64,000 nucleotides of DNA, taken from NCBI GenBank assembly GCA_954871525.1, contig OX940862.1, positions 42,711,732-42,775,731 on the forward strand. The letters run 5' to 3'. Every line of letters starts with the position of its first letter. Position 1 is the stretch's first letter. The translations under genes and the position numbers were made by a program. Shown piece by piece: positions 12,061 to 21,850 of this stretch. Origin of the DNA: Parietaria judaica (Eukaryota; Streptophyta; Magnoliopsida; Rosales; Urticaceae). Below the pieces are notes generated by a model that did no database searches, was not told the origin of the DNA, and was given only the letters and a program-made list of their open reading frames with translations.

Positions 12061-12650
12061 ATTTATGAAGATAAAGAAGAAGAAAAGCAAAAGTAGATTT
12101 TAGCAAAAGTATATATTACTTGCTTTTAAATTTTGCCTATAGAAAAGCTAAACTTTGTATTGAAGTGTTTTTATAGTAATTTATCAAACACAAATATTGA
12201 CTTAAATATCTTAAAAAGACAAAAGCACCTATAAACAATCAATAGCGAACGGAGTTATTATTTGTTTAGTTTATATATAAACTTGCAATGATACATGTGA
12301 CAAAATATCATATTGCAAAACACAAAATAAGTACTAATTAAACCACAGCGCAGTATCCAAAAAGAGAGAGAAATAGACAAAAAAAATGCTAACATGAACA
12401 AATTGGTTTAAAATTCCATGCTGATTCCTTGAAAATAGTTACCAGAGCCCTCCATGATCGCCGAATCTGATGGACACAAAGTAATACTTTCTTTCTTTTG
12501 CGCGAGATAGATTCTAATCAAGGTCTTCACCAAAATCATATGTCCAATACAACCTGAAAATTGAAAAAAAAATTTAAAACAAAACAGTAGTGAAAATTCT
12601 CCATGACAGCTTAAATAAAATGAAATCGTTAGAATAAAAATTTACACAAT
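12024..12650. other. Spacer left of element D
   Basis: AT-rich DNA with no recognised gene. A moderately complex part at 12405-12560 has short frames only and matches no family I know. It ends at the ATATG target duplication (12651-12655) of element D. Confidence 0.4.
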
Positions 12651-13022
12651 ATATGTGTAATGAGTAATTCTCGGAATTGATTTACGAAATGAATTAATTA
12701 AACGGGAATTGTTAATTAAATTCCCGTTAATTGATTATAAAATTTGATTAATCTTTATTAATCAAATTGATCAATTTCAAACCCAAATTTCCCTCCGGAG
12801 GCCCGTTTTCAAAAAACAAAGTGTCCCGGTGTTCGGAAAAATATGAAAAACCCCAAAAACAACATAAAAGTTGGGAAAAACGGACACGGGACACGCCCGG
12901 GAGCAAGAACGGCCGAGGAAACACCCGCGGGGCCCACAGGGGCGGCGGCTGTCAGGGCCACGCCACGTGGCGGCTTCCTGCACCGCCACTCGCCCGCGGG
13001 CCCCACCGGGGGTCGCCTCAAC

Positions 13023-13309
13023 CCCCCACTTGGGGGCTGCCTTCACACGATCGCGCCAACTGGCGCGATCCTAGCCACCCGCGTCCCATCACGGGACGCG
13101 GCCTCTCGCCTCGCGCGGATTCCCGCGCAGGGACACGCGGATGACCCTGATGGGTCTGCTCCCGCGCGGGGATCCGCGCCCTTGCCACTTGCGAGGAGGC
13201 CTGCTTCGAGCAGGCCACGTGTAGGGCAGGGATCATCCCTGCCCTTTGATCCGCGCCACGCGGGCCCCCCTCGGAGGCTTGGTGGCCGTCCGATCTCGCG
13301 CGGACGGCC
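13023..13309. repeat. Cluster of short perfect hairpins in U3 of element D
   Basis: Arms in order: CCCCCA/TGGGGG (13023-13036), GATCGCGCCA/TGGCGCGATC (13049-13070), CCGCGTCCC/GGGACGCGG (13079-13101), GCGCGG/CCGCGC (13113-13128), GACCC/GGGTC (13143-13156), CCCGCGCGGG (13161-13170), GGCCTGCT/AGCAGGCC (13198-13216), GGGCAGGGAT/ATCCCTGCCC (13224-13244) and GGCCGTCCG/CGGACGGCC (13284-13309). They lie just upstream of the TATA box. The 3' LTR keeps most of them with a few single mismatches. Confidence 0.8.
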
Positions 13310-13408
13310 GGGATCGGACCATCTTTTCCAGGGACTAAAATGCAATTATGAAATTGCCCGGGATCCCCCCCGGACAATATTTTACTGCATTTAGGCCCCC
13401 GGACCCTA

Positions 13409-13416
13409 TTATAAAT
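13409..13416 (+). promoter_or_regulatory. TATA box of element D 5' LTR
   Basis: TTATAAAT within CCCTATTATAAATAGAAGC, followed about 30 bp later by a likely start site and a CT repeat (13470-13484). The same box is at about 26073-26080 in the 3' LTR. Confidence 0.7.
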
Positions 13417-13531
13417 AGAAGCTCAATTCAGTTGAAACGGTAACTCATTCGAACTCACTCGACTCGAGTTCTCTCTCTCTCTCTACCCCCGATATACTCG
13501 CCTCCCCTCAAATATTATACTAATGTTGAGC

Positions 13532-13553
13532 GTCGGAGGTGAATCAGGGGGTA
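13532..13553 (+). promoter_or_regulatory. Conserved 22-bp Tat LTR block
   Basis: The core TTGAGCGTCGGAGGTG with six more bases on its left is identical at 26184-26205 (3' LTR). It also occurs reverse-complemented at 9005-9026 (LTR E) and 57925-57946 (LTR F). In each LTR it lies roughly 105-125 bp downstream of the TATA box, so it is in the transcribed R/U5 part. A similar TTGAGCGTCGGAG motif is, to my knowledge, common in plant Tat LTRs. Its job is unknown to me. Confidence 0.75.
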
Positions 13554-13908
13554 CCCCCCCCCCCCCCCCCCTGTTTCCCTTGACCTCGGGTGTTACATTT
13601 TTCAGGCTCAGAGAAGTGAGATAGTTCATAAAAGCGGAAGCCCTGTAGGAATTTTCATAAGATCACGACCCGCCTGATAGGCTCCGTTCCACATTGTGTC
13701 CAGCCTATCTCCAGTCTATTATACGGCTGTTGGGATAGTCTGGGGACAAGTGACGGGGCCCACTATTTAGGTCGTAGGGTCAGGTCTGAGAAATTCCCTC
13801 TAAGATCCGGACGACCGAGGGATCACCCTGAGAAGGATCTTTGGATCTATATATTGGACGAATGCACTCCCCCGTTCACTGGTACCCCCGATCCGCGTGG
13901 ACTCCGAA

Positions 13909-14051
13909 CCTGTACAAAACCCGGCTTTGTCATCTCCAGGCTCTGCGGTAACAGGTCCTGTACAAAACCCGGCCTGGTCATCACCAGGCTCTGCGGTAAC
14001 AGGTCCTGTACAAAACCCGGCCTGGACATCTCCAAGCTCTGCGGTAACAGG
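13909..14051 (+). repeat. Three 48-bp repeats folding as nested stem-loops
   Basis: Units at 13909-13955, 13957-14003 and 14005-14051. Each starts CCTGT and ends ACAGG (outer stem) with an inner stem around a CATC loop. In unit 2 the inner stem is CCTGGT/ACCAGG (13973-13988). In unit 3 it is CCTGGA/TCCAAG, so the loop-closing T-A pair becomes A-T. The array is about 0.5 kb downstream of the TATA box and is transcribed. The 3' LTR has the same array at 26568-26710. Confidence 0.8.
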
Positions 14052-14388
14052 TAGCGAGCCACCCCGATCGCCCGGACCCTGAACGGCCACGAGACCTTCG
14101 ATCCAAGAAAGTCCAGAGATACCGACTCAGAGTCCCCGAATCGGCCAATTAAAACCTCACCTTGAAGTCAGAATGGCGGTCGCCCCAAAGTCAACGGGGG
14201 TCAGAGGGAACAATCATTGACAATAAAAGCCACCCCAGACAGCAAATTTGTCATCCCCGTAACAAAGGCCAGCCAAGGCCCACACAGAAGTCTACAAAAG
14301 CCCGCCACGTCAACGAACGACATTAGGCCAGGCCCAAAATCCACAACTTGGGCCTCAACAGTATTTGATCCAAAAAACGGCATCAACA

Positions 14389-14408
14389 TTTTGGCGCTAG
14401 AAGGAGGG
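14389..14408 (+). promoter_or_regulatory. Primer-binding site of element D
   Basis: Directly after the 5' LTR the sequence reads TTTTGGCGCTAGAAGGAGGG. The TGG start matches the complement of a tRNA CCA end, and the position is where the minus-strand primer binds. I do not assign the tRNA species from memory. Confidence 0.65.
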
Positions 14409-14475
14409 GGCCACAAATTCAGTCCTCTGAACAACCCCTCCAGCAGAACGACGCTCTGATCCCACAAATCAGAGA

Positions 14476-17400
14476 ATGTCATCCAAATCAACGGAAGGCA
14501 CGCCTTCTCACCCCACAGAGAGCATCGCCCTAAACACTCGGGCCAAGACCCAAGCTCGTCGAAAGCAGGTCCGTATCCTGCCGGAAACAAGCACCCGTCG
14601 TGAGTCAGCTCACAACGAGGAAAGATTGGTCCGAGTCGAAGAAAGTCTTTTCCGGTTGACGGGACTCATCTCCAAACACTTCGAGGGCAAGCACGCCAAC
14701 GAAGGAGAGGAAGAGAGCCCCGAAGAAGCCCTCGAACTCACCCAGAAAGAGGCAAACGAAGAACGCCCCGTTCCCGAAAACTCTCAGGGGCCAGCACAAT
14801 CACAAACTACCCGACGATCAGCCTTTGATCGGCTCGGGGGGTACGAAGGTGTCACCAACAATGCTAGAAGTCGGCGAAGGGAACGTCGGCGACAGAGGCA
14901 TGCCCCGAACGACGAGGAGGATCTCCGGCACCGCCTAGATCACGCCAGACAACAAAGAGACCAGCAGCGACGCAAAAGCCGAAAAAGGGAAAGATCTCAT
15001 CAACCAGAGGAGTCTGATAGTGACGGCAGTTCAAGGAGATCCCACAACTCCCGGCGCCCCCGGCACCAGGAGGGAGAATATGTCATCCGCGCAATAGGCA
15101 CTCAGGCGACAACCCCGCCGTACGAGGGCCTCAAAAGCGAGCTCCAGACCCTCAAGCGGGAAATGCAGAGGCTCACCGCGGCAAAAAGCGCTAACCCAGT
15201 AACGCGGAGCTTAGCTAAAGGGAACATCTCCCCTCTGGCGGATCACCTGCTCGCCGAGGATCTCGACGGAGATCTGAGGTTCCCACTAAACCTCGTCTAC
15301 GACGGCTCTACCGACCCAACATACCACCTGGTGCAATACCAGTTCAACATGCGAGTGAAGAAGTGCTCACCCGCCACAATGTGTCAGGCTTTCTGCCTCA
15401 CTCTTGCAGGAGCCGCCTTCGAATGGTACCAACGCCTTCCGAAAGGGTCCGTCGGGGCCTTCGACGAACTCGCGGAGCGATTCACTTCACGTTTCGCCAA
15501 CTCAATCTCGCAGCGCAAGCCAAAGTCCTAGCTGTGGACTCTCAAGCAGCGCAAGGACGAGACCATACAGACGTATCTGAAAAGGTTCGTCGAGGAATCA
15601 AACAAAGTTGCCAGTTACACAGACGACGACGCCATTACCGCCGTAATCGACGGCCTGCCGCTATGCGATTTCTCTCGCTCCCTTGTCAAAAAGAGGCCAG
15701 CCTCAATGGCCGAATTAATGGCGAGGGCAGCCAGAGACATTGCTGTCGACGAATACTTCAGCGGCAGGAACCAGTTCAACTCTGACGATCAGAGTCGCAA
15801 CGACCGAAAAGTTGGTAGCGGCATACCGCAGAGTAAGAAGCACCACCCACAGCCCAACTCCGGAAACAGACCGCCGTTGCATAAACGGAAAGATAAATTC
15901 AGGAAGGACGCAAACTTCACCCCCCTGACGGCCTCGCCCGCAATGATCTTCAGCCTCCATGGAGATAAATTTGGGAGACCGCCGCCACTCAAGAAAAATG
16001 CCAAGAAAGACATGAGCCGATACTGCGAATACCACCAGGATCACGGCCACACGACGTCAGAATGCTATCAGCTGAAAAAGCAGATCGAGCAACTGATTCA
16101 GGACGGACAGCTCAAGGAGTTCGTCAAGAAGTTAGTCTCGGGAAGCGGGAACGCCCGCAACCTGAGCCAACAAGACACCAGACCACGACGTGAAGACAGC
16201 CCCACTCTATCTCGCGCTGGAAAAGCGCCAGAAGAAGGCAGGCCTTCCCAATTCCGTATCATATCGACCATCATGGGCGGACCTGAGACCGGAGATTCGA
16301 GCAATCAACGAAAGCGATACGCCAGGTCCCTCGAAGAAGACTTTGACGTCCATCAAGTCAATATCACTCATCTCGGAGGAGCACCCCACGTGCTCCCCAG
16401 CCAAGAAATCACCTTCACCGAGCAGGAGGCTCGGAGAATCTCTCACCCACACAACGACGCCATCGTAACCGATATACTAGTCGCCAACAGCCAAGTTCGG
16501 CGAGTTCTGATCGACAACGGGAGCTCCGCCGACGTCATCTTCAAATCCGCCTTGGTCCAAATGAACCTCGGAGGATTGGTCCCCACGCCGGTAAAGACAC
16601 CTCTTTACGGTTTCAGCGGAAAGCCTGTCTACATCGAGGGCGCCATCACCCTACCCACGACATTCGGATCCGAGGGCGGAGCTCTGATCACCAAGATGAT
16701 CAGGTACTTGGTGGTAGACCAACCTTCGGCCTACAATGTCATTCTGGGACGACCCAGCCTCAACAAACTGCAAGCCATCGCGTCTACCTTTCATCTACTC
16801 GTCAAGTTCCCGACGGAAAACGGGATAGGAGTTATGAAAGGTAGTCAGCAGGAATCCAGGAATTGCTACGCCCAGGGTACAAAACCCGGGAAGAACGAGT
16901 CGGTTATCAATATGATATGCCAACTCGAGGAAGAACTTCTCGAGTACCCCAGGAACGCAAAAATGTTTGGCGAGCTGGACCCTCGGGATGACAGGCGCAA
17001 GCCCACCATGGAACCGTCGTCGGAAGTGACACAGATCCCGATCACGGAAGACCGGCCCGAAAGGACGGTCACAATCGGGGCCCAACTCCCAGTCATGATC
17101 AGGACCAGGCTGATCGCATTCTTAAGAGAATTCAAGGATGTGTTCGCCTGGTCGCACGCTGACATGCCCGGCATTGACCCCAAAATTGCTGTCCACCGAT
17201 TAAATATCGAAGTGGGGAGAACGCCGAAGATCCAACGCCGGCGCGCTTTCAACCCCGAACGGTATCAGGCAATCAGCGAAGAAGTCAACAAACTCATCAC
17301 CGCCGACTTCATCAGAGAAGTGACGTATCCCGACTGGGTATCCAACGTGGTGATGGTGAAAAAGCCAAACGGAAAGTGGAGAATCTGCATAGATTATTCC

Positions 17401-20348
17401 GATCTCAACGCAGCATGTCCCAAAGATTGTTTTCCGCTGCCAAGAATCGATCAGTTGGTGGACGCCACCGCCGGCCACCAGCTCATGAGCATGATGGACG
17501 CCTACTCAGGATACAACCAAATCCGAATGCACAAGCCTGATCAGATACACACAAAATTCGTAACTGATCGAGGACTCTATTGCTACAAGGTCATGCCATT
17601 CGGACTCAAGAACGCCGGAGCCACGTACCAACGCCTGGTCAACAAGATTTTCGCCCCGCTAATCGGGAAGACTATGGAGGTATACGTGGACGACATGATT
17701 GTAAAAATTCTTCGGGAAGAAGACCACGTCAACGATCTGCGAGAGACATTCCTGTTACTGAGAAAGTATCAGATGAAACTAAATCCAGCCAAGTGCGCCT
17801 TCGGAGTCGAGTCCGGAAAATTCCTGGGATACATCGTCAACAGACGAGGTATTGAGGCTAACCCTGAGAAGATCAAGGCCCTCCTTGAAATGAGAAGCCC
17901 GCAACGGATCAAAGAGGTGCAAAGCCTGAACGGAAGGATCAACGCTCTAGGAAGGTTCGTCTCAAAGGCCACAGATCGCTGCCAGCCGTTCTTTCAAGCC
18001 CTCAAAGGTGGAAAGAACTTTGTCTGGAACGAGAAGTGCGAAGCAGCCTTCCAGAAGCTGAAAACCTACCTCGGATCACCACCCTTGTTGTTAAAACCGA
18101 AGGAGGAGGAATCACTCTACCTCTACCTCTCGGTGTCGATTCGAGCGGTGAGCGCTGTGCTGGTCCGTGAAGAAGACAAGAGGCAATTTCCGATCTATTA
18201 CATCAGCAAAGCCCTCCTTGACGCTGAAACGCGTTACACGCAAATCGAGAAATTGGCGCTAGCCCTGGTCACCGCCGCGAAGCAACTCCGCCCGTATTTC
18301 CAGGCTCACCAGATAGTTGTAAGAACGGAGCACCCGGTCCGAAAGGCACTACTCAAAGGAACCTCCTCACGAATGGCTATCTGGTCGCAAGAGCTAGGAG
18401 AATACGGCGTCGAGTATCAGGCAAGGGTGGCCATCAAAGGCCAAGTCGTGGCCGATTTCATCGCTGAGTTCACATACGACACCGAGGTTGAAACTGAGGA
18501 AGAAATGGATGAAGCACCCAAACCCCCAAAGAGAAAAAATACCGCCGACGGCCCGACCTGGTGCCTACACGTCGATGGCGCCTCGAACATGCACGGGTCC
18601 GGGGCCGGGATAGTTCTCACCAACCCCGACGGTGAAAAGCTCCGCTACGCCCTGCGCTTCGAGTTCAAGACTTCAAACAACGAAGCTGAATACGAAGCGC
18701 TGCTAGCCCGACTACGAATTGCACACAAGCTCCAGGTGGAGAACCTGTGAATCCACTGCGACTCCCAGCTGATAGTGAAACAAGTAGAAGGCGAGTACCA
18801 AGCGAAGGAAGCCCACATGGTGGCATACCTAGCAGAAACGAAACGACACCTGGAGCCACTATCCTGGTACGAGATCGCACAGATCCCGCGAGACGAGAAC
18901 TCGGAGGCTGACGCCCTGGCAAGGGCAGCTTCCGGGGCAGGCAACGAGGGACTGGAAAAAGTCCCGATCGAAGCTCTCAGCCAGCCTTCGATAAAGAAAC
19001 TCGAAACCCCTGACGCCGCAACCAGAAATGGAGCAACAACAGGAATCGAAAAAGAAGCAATCCCAACCCCTGACAAGGGAATCCTCTCCCTGGCAAGCGA
19101 GCCCGGCGAAAGCTGGACCACCCCGGTGAAAGAATACCTGAGATATGGTACTCTCCCGGCCGATCGCAAAGAAGCCAGACAGCTCAAGCTCCGAGCAACA
19201 AGATGTGTGTGCACAACGGAGAACTCTACAAACGAGGCTTCATGCAACCTCTCCTGAAATGCCTCGACGAAGAAGACGCCAACTTGGTCCTCCGCGAAAT
19301 CCACGAAGGAATTTGTGGAAACCACTACGCCGGACGGTCCCTGGCTCTGAAAACCCTGAAACAAGGGTACTTCTGGCCCACTCTCAAGAAAGACTCCGCA
19401 AAAATGGCGCGAAGATGTGACGGATGCCAACGGTTTGCGCAAATCCCGCGACAGCCGGCGGTCCCACTCTACCCTGTGATGGTCCCCCGTCCCTTCGCAA
19501 AATGGGGGATCGACCTGATTGAAAAACTCCCAAAGGCGCCAGAAGGGGTGGAATACGCCATAGTCTCCATCGACTACTTCACCAAATGGGTCAAAGCGGA
19601 GCCGATGGCAAAGATCACTCAGACGAACACAACGAATTTCATCTGGCGCAATATAGTGTGCCGACACGGAGTTCCCGAGTCCAGCATTACCGACAACGCT
19701 AAACAGTTCAACAACTCGGACCTCCGGACGTTCTGCCTAGACCTTGGAATAAACAACACCTATTCCTCCCCGGTCTACCCGCAAGCCAACGGCCAGGTGG
19801 AGTCAGTCAACAAGGATATCAAGGAATTCCTGAAAAAGAAACTTGATGAGAAGAAAGGGAAATGGGCCGAAGAATTGCCAGCCGTGCTCTGGGCGTACCG
19901 CACCACCGCCAAAAACGCAACGGGCGAAACTCCATTCGCTCTAACGTATGGCGTCGAGGCGGTCATCCCCGCGGAGATCACAGTACCGTCACCACGGGTC
20001 GAACTCTACGACCCGGAACGAAACTCCGAAGCCCTAAGAGCCGAGCTTGACCTCCTTGAAGAAAGGAGAAACGACGCCTATACCCGCCTGGCGGCCCAAA
20101 AGCGAATTGTAGAGCGATACTACAATTCGAAAGTCAAGGCAAGACGCTTCCTTGAAGGCAGCCTTGTCCTCAGAAAAGTGGGGCAAAACACGCAAGTCCA
20201 GGGAGCTGGAGTTTTGGGACCCACCTGGGAAGGTCCCTACCGCGTCACCAAGGTCATCAGAGACGGAACCTATCGACTGGAAGAGATGGGGGGTAAGGAG
20301 ATTCCCCGTCCCTGGAACGTCGAAAATTTGAAGCAATACTACCAGTAA
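14476..20348 (+). pseudogene. Element D gag-pol polyprotein (two stops, one frameshift)
   Basis: The start is the ATG at 14476 (MSSKSTEG). The charged N-terminal third leads into a gag core (LVYDGSTDPTYHLVQYQF at about 15295) and a zinc knuckle of CHHC form (YCEYHQDHGHTTSEC, 16021-16065). The aspartic protease shows LIDNGSSADVIF near 16507. The RT has YVDDM with both Asp intact (17683-17694). RNase H 1 is near 18100-18480. The archaeal-type RNase H (CLHVDGASN, NNEAEYEALLA, HCDSQL) spans about 18555-18930. The integrase has an HHCC finger (19290-19436) and DDE residues in WGIDLIE, ITDNAKQF and NGQVESVNK. Breaks: TAG at 15529-15531, TGA at 18748-18750 where the family has Arg (CGA), and a 1-nt type frameshift near 19200 from frame 1 to 3. 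It normally makes the proteins for particle assembly, reverse transcription and integration. Confidence 0.92.
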
Positions 20349-20774
20349 AGCGGCACGTGACGACAAACGAGTCGTACACCCGGAGCAAGAAACCTGCGAA
20401 GTACGCAGCCGAACAAGCAACGACCAGGAACCCGGCCAGTCTAGGGAAAAATCTTCCCTGGAATGTTCCGATCCAGGTTAAAGCTAAGAAGAAACAAAAA
20501 CAAAAGGCTCCAACACAAGCAGGAAAAGCTCGCAGGGAACACGCTCGAAACTATCGTCCCCTCCACAAAACACCCCAATCGGTCCGGAAATAGCTCCGAT
20601 GTACCAATCTATGTAAAAGAAGGCACCACAAGAAGTGCCAAATCAATAGAAAGTTGTTATTTCAACTATCACATATGTCTCCACTTGTATAGTTTTTTCC
20701 TAACCCTAACAGATTACTCAAAAACTGGGGGTTACCGGAATAGGCAAAGAGGCATATCAAAAAAAAAAAAAGGA
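20349..20774 (+). other. Non-coding stretch after integrase of element D
   Basis: The DNA past the integrase stop holds only short chance frames. An oligo-A run lies at 20759-20771 just before the tandem repeats. It is probably 3' untranslated sequence of the sense transcript. Confidence 0.5.
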
Positions 20775-21440
20775 GAGACAAGTCCTAACAAAGCCCGGAC
20801 CTCGGTCCCGCTTGTTCAGGCAACCAAGTCCGAAACTGTAAGCCGCCCTTCCAGGCGCTGACCTCGGCACCCGAAACAGTAAGCCGCCCTCCCAAGGCGC
20901 CAACTTCGGGAAGCCAAACGCCTCACAAGTGTCCTCCTGGCAACAAGTCCTAACAAAGCCCGGACCTCGGTCCCGCTTGTTCAGGCAACCAAGTCCGAAA
21001 CTGTAAGCCGCCCTCCCAGGCGCTGACCTCGGCACCCGAAACAGTAAGCCGCCCTCCCAAGGCGCCAACTTCGGGAAGCCAAACGCCTCACAAGTGTCCT
21101 CCAGGCAACAAGTCCTAACAAAGCCCGGACCTCGGTCCCGCTTGTTCAGGCAACCAAGTCCGAAACTGTAAGCCGCCCTCCCAAGGCGCCAACTTCGGGA
21201 AGCCAAACGCCTCACAAGCGTCCTCCAGGCAACAAGTCCTAGCAAAGCCCGGACTTCGATCCCGCTTGTTCAGGCAACCAAGTCCGAAACTGTAAGCCAC
21301 CGTCCCAGGCGCTGACCTCGGCACCCGAGACAGTAAGCCGCCCTCCCAGGCGCCAACTTCAGGAAGCCAAACGCCTCACAAGCGTCCTCCCGGCACAAAG
21401 CCCTAGCAAGGCCAGGACTCCAATCCCGCCTGCTCAGGCA
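20775..21440. repeat. Tandem repeat array in 3' region of element D
   Basis: The phrase CAAGTCCTAACAAAGCCCGG recurs near 20780, 20945 and 21111, with degenerate forms near 21233 and 21400. The period is about 165-168 bp, with one copy shortened to about 122 bp. Each unit holds two sub-repeats around GTAAGCCGCCCTCCCA. It lies between the integrase end and the antisense gene, where Tat and Ogre elements are known to grow variable repeats that can seed satellites. A repetitive open frame on the minus strand is a by-product of the repeat. Confidence 0.85.
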
Positions 21441-21850
21441 TCTAAGAACAAAGCCGGAGACATAGCTCTGGCAGAAAGCAAGAAAAAGACCGCCCCGAAG
21501 AAAGCTCAACAAAGCTCGGGGGTCGAAAACCTATCTCGAAAGGCGCGAAGTACGTCAGATACATCAGGGTCACCACCGATGAAAGAATCGGAAACCGAGC
21601 CGAACCGCCTGGGATAGTAGATACCTGCAGCAAAAGAAAGAAGGGGTAAAACTGAGAAAAGCGGAAACCAACGCAAACAACGAAATAAAGCCGGCACAAC
21701 CTCAATCAAAGCACACGGAGGCATGATATACAAAGTGGCAACTAAAGTCAAATATGTACAAGCCGTGCCCAGAGGGCGTCAGTCAAAACCCCACCACAGG
21801 CGGTGGAGACTACAAAACTCTGAAAGAAAAGTACAAAGGAATACGCTACG

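Larger units (their letters stand above)
12656..14388 (+). repeat. 5' LTR of element D
   Basis: It starts TGTAATGAG (3' LTR: TGTTATGGG) and ends GCATCAACA. The U3 has an AT-rich head and a GC-rich block with dense short hairpins (13023-13309). TATA is at 13409-13416. The 22-bp conserved block is at 13532-13553, followed by a C homopolymer of about 17 that is shorter in the 3' LTR. The 3' part holds three 48-bp repeats at 13909-14051. Confidence 0.93.

Noticed and set aside
12767..13394. Overlapping GC-rich open frames in the LTRs of element D (also 25441-26041)
   Set aside because: They lie in the LTR U3, occur on both strands, have arginine/proline/glycine-rich content and differ between frames. 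They are products of GC-rich palindromic sequence.
13555..13571. Long C homopolymer as a regulatory G-quadruplex
   Set aside because: A single uninterrupted C run that differs in length between the LTRs is better explained by slippage or sequencing uncertainty.
20757..21324. Minus-strand frame of 162 codons with repeated Leu/Gly/Arg-rich motif
   Set aside because: It is the translation of the 165-bp tandem array and has no independent support.
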